Notes under the pieces: generated by a model
Database searches by the model: none
Told to the model about the DNA's origin: nothing
What the model saw: the letters and a program-made list of their open reading frames with translations, nothing else
Shown: piece by piece, positions 1 through 6,611 of the stretch
Layout: each line of letters begins with the position of its first letter
Position numbering within the stretch: position 1 is the stretch's first letter
Assembly: GCA_002390825.1 (NCBI GenBank)
Contig: DGQR01000135.1
Location: 1-21,640, forward strand
Direction of reading: 5' to 3'
DNA length: 21,640 nucleotides
Origin: Rhodoferax sp. UBA4409
Lineage (GTDB): Bacteria; Pseudomonadota; Gammaproteobacteria; Burkholderiales; Burkholderiaceae_C
Position numbers and translations under genes: made by a program

Positions 1-1593
1 GGCCCACATGCCCTTGCCGATTTGCGCCTTACCGCGCAGGCCGCTGGACAGGCCCACCAGCACGTTGTTCTTCTCATAGGCTGCAATCCATGCGCTGCTC
101 TTCATGTCCGCCTTGCGGATCATGGGGCCAGCTTGCATGGCGGTGTGCATCTCGTCGCCGGTGCGGTCCAGGAAGCCGGTGTTGATAAACGCTACGCGGC
201 TTTGGGCAGCGGCTATGCAGGCCTTCAGGTTGACGCTGGTGCGGCGCTCTTCGTCCATGATGCCCAGCTTCACCGTACTGTCGGGCAGGCCGAGCATCTG
301 CTCCACGCGGGTGAACAGCTCAGCGGCAAACGCCACTTCTGCGGGGCCGTGCATCTTGGGTTTGACGATGTAGACCGAGCCCTTGCGCGAGTTGCGGATG
401 GCGTCTTTTTTGGTCTTCTTGAGGTCATGCAGGGCGATGGTGGTGGTGACCACCGCGTCCATGATGCCTTCGGGGATTTCTTGGGTGGAGCCGTCCGCCG
501 CGGTGTAGGTGATGGCCGGGTTGGTCATCAGGTGGCCCACGTTGCGCACAAACATGAGGCTGCGGCCGTGCAGCTTGACGTCCTTCTTGCCGTCGGGCGC
601 GGTGTACACGCGGTCGCCGTTCAGACCACGGGTCAGCGTCTTGCCACCTTTCTCAAAGCTCTCGACCAAGGTGCCTTGCAGAATGCCCAACCAGTTGCCG
701 TAGGCCAGCACTTTGTCTTCTGCATCCACTACGGCCACAGAGTCTTCTAAGTCCAGGATGGTGGAGAGTGCGGCTTCCAGCACGAGGTCGCTCACACCGG
801 CGGCATCGGTTTTACCGATGGGCGTGGCGCGGTTGATGATGATGTCGAGGTGCAGGCCGTTGTGAATCACCAGCACGCTGGAAGGATCTTTGGCAGAGCC
901 CTTGAAGCCCACGAACTGGTCCTTGTCGGCCAGCTTGGAGGTGGAGCCGTCCTTCAGGGTGACGACCAAGTCACCGCCCTTGATGGCGTAGCCGGTGGAG
1001 CCCACGTGCGAGCCCTTCTTGAGAGGGGCGCAGCGGTCCAGCACGTTGCGGGCGTATTCAATGACCTTTTTGCCGCGCTTGGGGTTGTAACCTTTGGGGC
1101 CTACTTTTTCGCAGCCCTTGTCTTCGCTGATCACGTCGGTGCCATACAGCGCGTCATACAGGCTGCCCCAGCGGGCGTTGGCGGCGTTCAAGGCGTAGCG
1201 GGCGTTGAGCACGGGCACCACCAACTGCGGGCCGGCTTGGGTGGCCAGCTCGGCATCCACGTTTTTGGTGGTGATCTTGACCTTCTTAGGACTCTCGACC
1301 AGGTAGCCGATCTTCTCCAGGAAAGCCTTGTATGCAGGCATATCGCTGATAGGGCCCGGGTTGGCTTTGTGCCAAGTGTCCAGCTCGGTTTGTAGGCGGT
1401 CGCGCTCAGCGAGCAGTGCGATGTTCTTAGGGGCTAGGTCGGCCACGATGGCGTCAAACCCTTTCCAGAAAGCCTCGGGCGCAATGCCGGTGCCGGGCAG
1501 CACTTTGTCTTGGATGAAGCTGTGCAGGCTGGTCGCGACTTGCAGGCGGTGCTCAGCAGTGCGTTCGGTCTTGCGGGGGGGAGTTGTCGTCAT
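1..1593 (-). CDS. glcB: Malate synthase G, N-terminal 531 codons (cut by window edge)
   Basis: Malate synthase G condenses glyoxylate with acetyl-CoA to give malate in the glyoxylate/glycolate pathway, in the cytoplasm. The minus-strand frame opens at the ATG at 1593 (MTTTPPRKTERTAEH) and stays open to base 1. The start is supported by a GAAAGG ribosome-binding site six bases upstream. Family segments visible are GRSLMFVRNVGHLM (about residue 343), the GIMDEERRT block (about 441) and FLDRTGDEMHT (about 473). The last two carry the acidic residues that bind Mg in the E. coli enzyme. The family is about 720-730 residues long, so roughly the last 190, including the catalytic-base aspartate, lie outside the window. 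Malate synthase A is excluded by the long insertion typical of form G. No glycolate oxidase or isocitrate lyase gene is visible nearby. Confidence 0.95.
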   Translation of the reverse strand, partial: MTTTPPRKTERTAEHRLQVATSLHSFIQDKVLPGTGIAPEAFWKGFDAIVADLAPKNIALLAERDRLQTELDTWHKANPGPISDMPAYKAFLEKIGYLVESPKKVKITTKNVDAELATQAGPQLVVPVLNARYALNAANARWGSLYDALYGTDVISEDKGCEKVGPKGYNPKRGKKVIEYARNVLDRCAPLKKGSHVGSTGYAIKGGDLVVTLKDGSTSKLADKDQFVGFKGSAKDPSSVLVIHNGLHLDIIINRATPIGKTDAAGVSDLVLEAALSTILDLEDSVAVVDAEDKVLAYGNWLGILQGTLVESFEKGGKTLTRGLNGDRVYTAPDGKKDVKLHGRSLMFVRNVGHLMTNPAITYTAADGSTQEIPEGIMDAVVTTTIALHDLKKTKKDAIRNSRKGSVYIVKPKMHGPAEVAFAAELFTRVEQMLGLPDSTVKLGIMDEERRTSVNLKACIAAAQSRVAFINTGFLDRTGDEMHTAMQAGPMIRKADMKSSAWIAAYEKNNVLVGLSSGLRGKAQIGKGMWA

Positions 1594-1894
1594 GGTGGGC
1601 CTTTCAAAGGAAGGGGCGGTCAACAAAGTGAAAACGGGTCGCGCGAGGGGAAATGCCCTCAGGCTATGGATGTACTGTATTCCATCCTTTGCAGATCACT
1701 ATATGGAAGAACATCAATCGATTTGTGACTTTTAAGGGTGTAGTGTTGATTGCAAGCACTAGTCCGTTCGGATCAGGCAAAACGGGCGTTTCGACACCGA
1801 ACTGTCACAGCGCATTTTTAGCATGGGCCATTGAGTTCCGGCGGGCATAGGGTCCGTGCGGGGCGAAGGTATTTTTGTCCTCACAGGTCCCCTC
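1594..1894. other. Divergent intergenic spacer between glcB and the PEP-CTERM propeller gene
   Basis: No convincing gene lies in these 301 bases. On the glcB side there is a TATAGT -10-like hexamer on the minus strand (1698-1703) without a good -35. Between it and the glcB start lie an imperfect palindrome (1666-1685) and a small hairpin, GAGGG-6 nt-CCCTC (1645-1660). On the plus side the only supportable signal is the AGGT ribosome-binding site at 1885-1888. An in-frame GTG at 1856 could extend the downstream gene, but it would put 13 non-signal-like residues before a normal signal peptide. Confidence 0.5.
1666..1685. promoter_or_regulatory. Palindromic operator-like site upstream of glcB
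   Basis: ATGGA and TCCAT (1666-1670 and 1681-1685) flank a ten-base core TGTACTGTAT, giving a two-fold symmetric 20-bp site. It sits 73-92 bases upstream of the glcB start, just downstream of the -10-like TATAGT, where a repressor could act. No regulator can be named from the sequence. A GntR-type regulator such as GlcC is a guess based only on the target gene. Confidence 0.25.
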
Positions 1895-2887
1895 ATGCAC
1901 ATCAAAACCACGGTTTCCGCCATCCTTTTGGCATTGGCTTCTGTCTCCGCATCTGCGCAGTCGTTCAGCCTGAGCAACTACACCGTCAAAAACACCTACG
2001 GGCTCGACCTGAGCGTGGGCGGTGTCTCCGGCCTGGAGGGCTCTGCGATCACTTATGCACAGGACCGCGGCACCTTGTTTTTCATTGGTGACGAAGGCAA
2101 GGGCGTGATTGAAATGTCACTTGATGGCAAATCAAAGGGTTCGATGGCGTTCACCGGTTGGGGCGCTTTCAGCACAGGTGTGAATGGCAAAAATCCCGGT
2201 AACGATTCCGAGGGCTTAGCCTACTTGGGCAATGGCGTGCTCGCTGTGGTCGAAGAGCGCCTGCAAAACATCTACCGCTTCAGCTACACCGCTGGTGGCT
2301 CGGTCAACTTGGGCACAGTGCCTTTCGCCTCTGTGGGCCCGACCACTGGCAATGTAGGCATTGAAGGCTTGAGCTACGACGCCCGCAACGGCAGCTATGT
2401 CACAGCAAAACAAGACAACCCGGCCACGCTGAGTATCTTCAACAACCTGAGCTTCTCCACGGTGGCATCCCCGGATGCGGTTGCGGATGCGTCCTTCACG
2501 GATAGCACGAGCTTGTTCGGTTTGACCCAACTGTCCGATGTGCAAACGCTCTCCATCCTCGGCAACAACAATTTGCTGGTGCTCAGCACCGGTACCAATG
2601 CTGGCGATTCGCGTGAGCTGATCGAAGTGACCCGCGGCGGCACGGTGGTCAGCCGCTTGGACCTGACCCACATCGCTCCCCGCAACGCGATTGAAGGTGT
2701 GACGATTGACGAACACGGCACCATTTACTTGTTGGCCGAGCAAGACCAACTCAGTGGCGCTCCCGCAAACGCCAAGTCCCAACTGATTGTGTTGACAGCT
2801 CCTGTGCCCGAGCCAGAAACCTACGCCATGCTGCTCGCTGGCTTGGGCTTGATGGGCGCCGTAGCCCGCCGCAAGCGCGCTGCGTAA
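1895..2887 (+). CDS. PEP-CTERM-anchored SdiA-regulated/YjiK-type beta-propeller protein
   Basis: This is a predicted exported protein of 330 residues. Residues 1-21 form a signal peptide (basic MHIK, hydrophobic AILLALASVSA, then SASA before Gln22). The body holds repeated blade-like segments: GVSGLEGSAITY, NDSEGLAYLGNGVLAVVEE, NVGIEGLSYD and AIEGVTIDEHGTIYLLAE. Their spaced EG(L/V) and E(E/Q) signatures resemble the SdiA-regulated (YjiK/phytase-like) propeller family. The C-terminus is a PEP-CTERM sorting signal: VPEPETYAMLLAGLGLMG followed by an Arg/Lys cluster, so exosortase would process it at the cell envelope. The ATG at 1895 was chosen over the in-frame GTG at 1856 because of the signal peptide and AGGT at 1885-1888. 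The ligand or substrate is unknown, and no exosortase is in view. Confidence 0.82.
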   Translation: MHIKTTVSAILLALASVSASAQSFSLSNYTVKNTYGLDLSVGGVSGLEGSAITYAQDRGTLFFIGDEGKGVIEMSLDGKSKGSMAFTGWGAFSTGVNGKNPGNDSEGLAYLGNGVLAVVEERLQNIYRFSYTAGGSVNLGTVPFASVGPTTGNVGIEGLSYDARNGSYVTAKQDNPATLSIFNNLSFSTVASPDAVADASFTDSTSLFGLTQLSDVQTLSILGNNNLLVLSTGTNAGDSRELIEVTRGGTVVSRLDLTHIAPRNAIEGVTIDEHGTIYLLAEQDQLSGAPANAKSQLIVLTAPVPEPETYAMLLAGLGLMGAVARRKRAA

Positions 2888-2999
2888 GCTATTGCTCCCT
2901 TCCAGGTGTTGGGCGGGTCAAGGTGCGGCTTGCACCACCCCGGTGGCGATACCGCGCTGCACGCTGCCAAGCGCTGTCGATAATTGACGTAAAGTTTGT

Positions 3000-3033
3000 G
3001 GCCTGCCTGATGCCTTGCGGTGTCAGGCAGGCC
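3000..3033. repeat. 11-bp perfect inverted repeat, 12-nt loop
   Basis: GGCCTGCCTGA (3000-3010) and TCAGGCAGGCC (3023-3033) are exact reverse complements. The hairpin lies 112 bases after the propeller-gene stop and 52 bases before the CoA-transferase start. No T-tract follows, so it is not a standard intrinsic terminator. It could be a Rho-stabilising 3' structure or part of the 5' leader of the downstream gene. Confidence 0.6.
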
Positions 3034-3044
3034 CCGATGTTTCT

Positions 3045-3063
3045 GCCCTGCCCTCCGCAGGGC
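3045..3063. repeat. Second hairpin, 7-bp stem with 5-nt loop
   Basis: GCCCTGC (3045-3051) and GCAGGGC (3057-3063) pair around CCTCC. This GC-rich hairpin is 11 bases after the first inverted repeat and ends 22 bases before the ATG at 3086, which has no clear Shine-Dalgarno sequence. The CCTCC loop is complementary to a Shine-Dalgarno core. That may be chance. Confidence 0.45.
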
Positions 3064-3085
3064 TTGGCGTTATTGACAGCACCGC

Positions 3086-4282
3086 ATGACCACCGACACC
3101 CGTTCACCCTCAGCTCTCCCCCTCGCGGGCATCCGCGTCGTCGAATTCACCCACATGGTTATGGGGCCCACTTGCGGCATGACGCTGGGCGACTTGGGTG
3201 CAGATGTCATCAAGGTCGAGCCCTTGGCGGGCGACAGCACCCGCAAGCTGCTGGGTAGCGGCGCGGGCTTCTACCCGCTGTTCAACCGCAACAAAAAGAG
3301 CATTGCGGTGGACCTCAAAAGCCCGCAGGGCCGCGAGATCGTGCTCAAGCTGATTGCCACGGCCGACATCGTCAGCGAGAACTTCAAAACCGAGACCATG
3401 CAGAAGCTGGGCTTGGACTATTCATCTTTGAGCAAGCTGGACCCGCGCCTGATCTACGTGAGCCACAAAGGCTTTTTGCCCGGCCCTTACGACCATCGCA
3501 CGGCGCTGGATGAGGTGGTGCAAATGATGGGCGGCCTAGCCTATATGACCGGCCGCCCCGGTGACCCGCTGCGCGCTGGTAGCAGCGTGAACGACATCAT
3601 GGGCGGCATCTTCGGTGCCGTGGGCGCCATGGCGGCACTCATGCAGCGCCAGCAGACCGGCAAGGGGCAAGAGGTGCAAAGCGCCTTGTTCGAGAACAAC
3701 ATCTTCTTGGTTGCCCAGCACATGATGCAGTTTGCCGTGACCGGCAAGGCCGCCGCCCCCATGCCCGAGCGCATCTCGCCCTGGGGCATTTATGACGTGT
3801 TCAGCGTCAAAGACAGCGAGCAGATTTTTCTGGCGGTGGTGGGCGACGGACAGTGGAAGACGTTTTGCGAGGCCTTTGGCTACGCCGACCTGTTTGCCGA
3901 CCCGCGCGTCACCACCAATAACGACCGTGTGCTGGCCCGCGGCTGGCTCATCCCCGAGTTGCGCACGCGCCTGGCGCAGTTCAGCCGCGCAGAGTTGTCA
4001 CAGCGCTTTGAGCAAGTGGGCCTGCCTTTTGCACCCATCACCGATCCGCAGCATTTGTTTGACGACCCGCACCTGCAAGCCACCGGCGGCCTGGCCCCCA
4101 TGGAGCTGCCCGACGGTCGTCAGACGCAAGTGCCTTTGTTGCCCTTAACCCTAGGCGGTGAGCGCCTTGGCCTGCGGCTGGACCCGCCCAAGCTGGGTGA
4201 GCACACCGACGCGCTGCTGCAAAGTCTGGGGTACAGCGCGGGCGAAGTGGCGGCACTGCATGCGCAAGGCGTAGTGCTATGA
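3086..4282 (+). CDS. CaiB/BaiF family (class III) CoA-transferase
   Basis: Class III CoA-transferases move CoA between carboxylic acids through an aspartyl-CoA intermediate. The 398-residue length matches the family. The N-terminus has LAGIRVVEFTHMVMGPTCGM and then LGADVIKVEP. NRNKKSIAVDLKSPQG (about 68-82), RLIYVSHKGF (121-130) and AGSSVNDIMGGIFG (164-177) follow, and Asp170 in the last segment is the expected catalytic aspartate. QTGKGQEVQSALFENN follows in the usual place. The substrate cannot be read from sequence. The ATG at 3086 is used; its Shine-Dalgarno is weak. A LysR-type regulator lies 142 bp downstream on the same strand and is a candidate controller. Members with known roles act on oxalate, carnitine, mesaconate and similar acids. 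Confidence 0.9.
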   Translation: MTTDTRSPSALPLAGIRVVEFTHMVMGPTCGMTLGDLGADVIKVEPLAGDSTRKLLGSGAGFYPLFNRNKKSIAVDLKSPQGREIVLKLIATADIVSENFKTETMQKLGLDYSSLSKLDPRLIYVSHKGFLPGPYDHRTALDEVVQMMGGLAYMTGRPGDPLRAGSSVNDIMGGIFGAVGAMAALMQRQQTGKGQEVQSALFENNIFLVAQHMMQFAVTGKAAAPMPERISPWGIYDVFSVKDSEQIFLAVVGDGQWKTFCEAFGYADLFADPRVTTNNDRVLARGWLIPELRTRLAQFSRAELSQRFEQVGLPFAPITDPQHLFDDPHLQATGGLAPMELPDGRQTQVPLLPLTLGGERLGLRLDPPKLGEHTDALLQSLGYSAGEVAALHAQGVVL

Positions 4283-4322
4283 AAGATATAGCTGCATGCG
4301 CATATTTGGTAAGCGCTAGAGG
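4278..4322. repeat. Candidate Comamonadaceae-type short intergenic repeat
   Basis: ATATAGCTGCATGCG (from 4286) and GGTAAGCGCTAGAGGCC (4308-4324) resemble the two ends of a short dispersed intergenic repeat that I recall from many Comamonadaceae genomes (ATAGCTGC...GCGC...AAGCGCTAGAGGCC). It begins at the CoA-transferase stop codon and runs into the 21-bp inverted repeat that follows. The recognition is from memory and unverified. No second full copy is present in this window. Confidence 0.4.
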
Positions 4323-4412
4323 CCTGAACGGCAGTGCGGCCTGCTCCGTGTCCCCCGCCCGCGTTGCGGGCTCCTCCTTGACCTGCGCAGACCGCACTGC
4401 CGTTCAGGCCTC
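4319..4412. repeat. Perfect 21-bp inverted repeat with inner hairpin, upstream of lysR
   Basis: The arm at 4319-4339 (starts GAGGCCTGAACGG, ends CAGTGCGG) is the exact reverse complement of 4392-4412. The 52-nt spacer itself holds GCCCGC-gtt-GCGGGC (4357-4371). Transcribed, this would make a long rod with an inner stem-loop. The right arm ends three bases before the GGAG ribosome-binding site of lysR (4415-4418). There is no T-tract, so it is not a classical terminator. It could be a palindromic mobile repeat unit (REP/MITE-like), a cruciform, or a translation-control element. Confidence 0.8.
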
Positions 4413-4424
4413 CCGGAGCTAGCC

Positions 4425-5372
4425 ATGGACAAGCTCAAGCAACTCGAATCTTTCGTCTCCGTCGCCACCCGTGGCAGCCTGACCGCAGCCGCCAATGCCG
4501 AGGGCGTTGCGCCCGCCATCATGGGCCGGCGGTTGGATGCACTGGAAGAACGCCTGGGCGTGAAGCTGCTGATCCGCACCACGCGGCGTATCACGCTCAC
4601 GCACGAGGGCAGCGCTTTCCTCGAGGACTGCCAGCGCATCATTGCGGACGTGACCAACGCCGAGGCCAGTGTGAGCGCAGGCGGCGTCAAGGCCGCGGGT
4701 CATCTGCGCATTACTGCACCGGCCGGCTTCGGCCGTCGCCATGTCGCGCCCCTGGTGCCCAAGTTCCGCGAGCTGCACCCGGACGTGACGATTTCGCTCA
4801 ACCTCAGCGACCGCGTGGTGGACATCGCAGGCGAAGGCTTTGACTGCGCCGTACGCGTGGGCGATATGCCTGATTCGTCTCTCGTGAGCGTGCGCATGGC
4901 CGATAACCGCCGCCTGTGCGTGGCCACCCCTGCCTACCTCAAGCGCCACGGCACGCCCAAAACGCCGGCCGACTTGAGCCGCTTCCACTGCCTCACGCTG
5001 TCCAGCGACGCATCCCAAACCCGGGGCTGGGCTTTCAAGCTGCCTGCGGCCAAAGGCGAGCGTGCAGACGCGGGTGAGGTGATTTATCTCAAGCCCGCCG
5101 GCCCACTGGACTGCAGCGACGGGCAGGTGTTGCACGACTGGTGCCTGGGGGGTTACGGCATCGCGTGGCGCAGCACCTGGGAGGTGGAGAACGAAATCGC
5201 TGCCGGGCGTCTGGTCGCCGTACTGGAAGACTACGCCGCCCCACCCAACGGCATCTACGCAGTCTTCCCTCAACGCAAACACATGCCCCTGCGTGTGCGC
5301 CTGTGGATCGACTTCATCAAGGAGCGCTACAGCGCACCGGGGTATTGGCAACGAACCGTGCCTCGGGACTAG
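4425..5372 (+). CDS. LysR-family transcriptional regulator (CrgA-like)
   Basis: This 315-residue protein has the standard LysR arrangement. The N-terminal winged helix-turn-helix spans about residues 1-60, with LESFVSVATRGSLTAAAN and then LEERLGVKLLIRTTRRITLT. A linker helix follows, then a two-lobed effector-binding domain from about residue 88 (GHLRITAPAGFGRRHVAPLV; GEGFDCAVRVGDMPDSSL; LCVATPAYLKRHGTP). These segments resemble the CrgA-like subgroup. The ATG at 4425 has GGAG at 4415-4418, six bases away. The upstream neighbour is a CoA-transferase on the same strand and the downstream neighbour a PEP-CTERM gene. LysR proteins more often control divergent genes, so the target here is uncertain. 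A 21-bp inverted repeat abuts the ribosome-binding site and may affect expression. The effector is unknown. Confidence 0.9.
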   Translation: MDKLKQLESFVSVATRGSLTAAANAEGVAPAIMGRRLDALEERLGVKLLIRTTRRITLTHEGSAFLEDCQRIIADVTNAEASVSAGGVKAAGHLRITAPAGFGRRHVAPLVPKFRELHPDVTISLNLSDRVVDIAGEGFDCAVRVGDMPDSSLVSVRMADNRRLCVATPAYLKRHGTPKTPADLSRFHCLTLSSDASQTRGWAFKLPAAKGERADAGEVIYLKPAGPLDCSDGQVLHDWCLGGYGIAWRSTWEVENEIAAGRLVAVLEDYAAPPNGIYAVFPQRKHMPLRVRLWIDFIKERYSAPGYWQRTVPRD

Positions 5373-5397
5373 TGTTTGCAGACATCCGAAAGAACTA

Positions 5398-5426
5398 TTG
5401 CAAGCGCCTTAGCAGCGAAATAGATT
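5398..5426 (+). promoter_or_regulatory. Candidate sigma-70 promoter for the second PEP-CTERM gene
   Basis: TTGCAA (5398-5403) and TAGATT (5421-5426) are spaced by exactly 17 bases. Each matches four of six consensus positions. The element lies 43 bases upstream of the ATG at 5469 and after the lysR stop at 5372, which fits an independent transcript for the small PEP-CTERM gene. Confidence 0.4.
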
Positions 5427-5468
5427 AACGCCAATCGCCGGTGTATCCCGGTTCAAATGGGAGCTCTT

Positions 5469-6077
5469 ATGAAAATTAAACGTGTTTTAACCGCAATTGC
5501 GTTGGCCGCATCCGCACTCGGTGCCAGTGCGACTACTACAGTGGGTGGCATCAGCTTCGCGGACAACGCGTTCGCTGATGCGTTGTACTACTCGTTTGGT
5601 AGCTACACCACCTCCGGTGGCACTTTGGCGCAAGTATTGACTGACACCAACCCTGGGACCTATGCGTACTCTCGCACACCCGGTGCCAGTTTGTTGCTTG
5701 GTTTCACCGATAACAATGTGTTCAATGGTGCCGGTGCAGACTTGGCTGTTTTTGAACTCGGCATTGCAGACTCTGTGAAAGTGAGCTTCGGCGCACAAAC
5801 ATTGTCTTTTCAAACGGTTGCAACGGGTTACACCGCTGGCGGTTATGCGTTGAACGTTGCCTTGGTTGACTTCTCGGCATTCGGCATCGCTAACGGCGCA
5901 AACTTGCAATACCAGTCGATTGGCTTGGATACAGTGGCCCCCGGCGGAACTGTTCCTTCCATTTCGTTGGTGGGTGCACTGCACGTGGCGGCTGTACCTG
6001 AGCCTGAGACATACGCCATGTTGTTGGCTGGTTTGGGCGCGATAGGGGCTCTGGTGCGTCGCCGCAAGCGCGCCTAA
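5469..6077 (+). CDS. Small PEP-CTERM sorting-domain protein
   Basis: This 202-residue protein is predicted to be exported. Residues 1-21 are a signal peptide (MKIKRVL, AIALAASALGA, SA before Thr22). The central part is rich in Gly, Ala, Ser and Thr and low in Lys/Arg, as is usual for exosortase substrates, and includes FNGAGADLAVFELGIADS. The tail is VPEPETYAMLLAGLGAIG plus an Arg-rich end, a canonical PEP-CTERM signal nearly the same as that of the protein at 1895-2887. The ATG at 5469 is chosen because GGGAG (5459-5463) lies five bases upstream; an earlier in-frame ATG at 5457 overlaps that site. An intrinsic terminator follows the stop within 50 bases. The role is unknown; family members are linked to envelope and extracellular-matrix functions. 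Confidence 0.8.
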   Translation: MKIKRVLTAIALAASALGASATTTVGGISFADNAFADALYYSFGSYTTSGGTLAQVLTDTNPGTYAYSRTPGASLLLGFTDNNVFNGAGADLAVFELGIADSVKVSFGAQTLSFQTVATGYTAGGYALNVALVDFSAFGIANGANLQYQSIGLDTVAPGGTVPSISLVGALHVAAVPEPETYAMLLAGLGAIGALVRRRKRA

Positions 6078-6096
6078 AAGCACTCGACTTCAAATG

Positions 6097-6127
6097 AAAA
6101 AACCCGCTGAGTTTCAGCGGGTTTTTT
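6097..6127 (+). terminator. Strong intrinsic terminator, probably bidirectional
   Basis: AACCCGCTGA (6101-6110) pairs with TCAGCGGGTT (6114-6123) around a three-base loop. Flanking A (6097-6100) and T (6124-6127) bases extend the stem to 14 bp. A seven-T tract (6122-6128) follows. It ends the small PEP-CTERM transcript. The matching A-run on the left would let it also stop transcription from the convergent minus-strand gene at 6206-6502. Confidence 0.92.
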
Positions 6128-6205
6128 TATTTACAGGGTGCGGTGGTCAAAACCATTGAGCCGGCTAGCGCTCAAATCCTGCTTTTCATGATCCTGTGCG
6201 GCGAA

Positions 6206-6502
6206 TTACTGGGCGTCGTCTTCCGAGGGCACGTCAAACGGATCGTCCAGGCTATCGCTTTCCATCATGGCGATCTCGGCGCACTGCACGCCGTTGAGCT
6301 GGTGGCGGTAGGCCAGAAAAGCGTGGCGGGCGTTGGCTTCGTCGTCGCCTTCGTCATCGGCTGCGGCAGCGGCCAGATGGTGTTTGGCGGCGGCCTGGAA
6401 GTGGTGGGCAGCCATGCGGTGGTAGTCGCCGATGGTCTCAAAGTCTTCGTCCACCAGATCGTCTGCCACGGTGTCGGCCACGGGGGAAGTGTCTTGGGTC
6501 AT
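6206..6502 (-). CDS. Small His/Ala-rich acidic protein of unknown function
   Basis: I do not recognise a characterised function. The 98-residue protein has acidic ends (DDLVDEDFE near 14-22; ESDSLDDPFD at 81-90, then SEDD). The middle is probably helical, with regularly spaced histidines in DYHRMAAHHFQAAAKHHLAA: pairs at 33-34 and 41-42 and single ones at 28, 60 and 67. Alanine pairs alternate with them. Similar His/Ala helical repeats occur in small proteins annotated as hypothetical in proteobacteria; this is from memory. There is no signal peptide or membrane segment. The ATG at 6502 has only a weak ribosome-binding site. The gene follows the DUF1501 gene on the same strand after about 110 bp, and its 3' end faces a bidirectional terminator. 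The regular composition and unbroken frame support a real gene. Confidence 0.65.
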   Translation of the reverse strand: MTQDTSPVADTVADDLVDEDFETIGDYHRMAAHHFQAAAKHHLAAAAADDEGDDEANARHAFLAYRHQLNGVQCAEIAMMESDSLDDPFDVPSEDDAQ

Positions 6503-6611
6503 TCAGGGCTCGCTTTTCTGTGAAACACGGCAACATGCCGCCTGCACAGATTGCGCCCTCACCGTGAACCCTGTGTGACAGGCGCGTGAGTCTTTTGCGA
6601 CGCTTCGTGGT

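Noticed and set aside
22..1395. Long plus-strand open frames of 242 and 181 residues
   Set aside because: They are antisense to glcB. Their composition (His/Val/Gly-rich, no family features) is typical of the complement of a GC-rich gene, while the minus strand reads clean malate synthase G.
4419..5351. 310-residue minus-strand open frame
   Set aside because: It lies entirely opposite a convincing LysR gene and shows no recognisable domain.
6152..6192. Possible second copy of the short intergenic repeat (GAGCCGGCTAGCGCTCAAAT)
   Set aside because: Only the TAGCGCT core and a few flanking bases agree with the copy at 4278-4322; the rest does not align.
6528..6540. CGGCA-aca-TGCCG hairpin after the DUF1501 gene as a terminator
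   Set aside because: The stem is only five pairs and is followed on the minus strand by TGTTTCA and not by a real T-tract.
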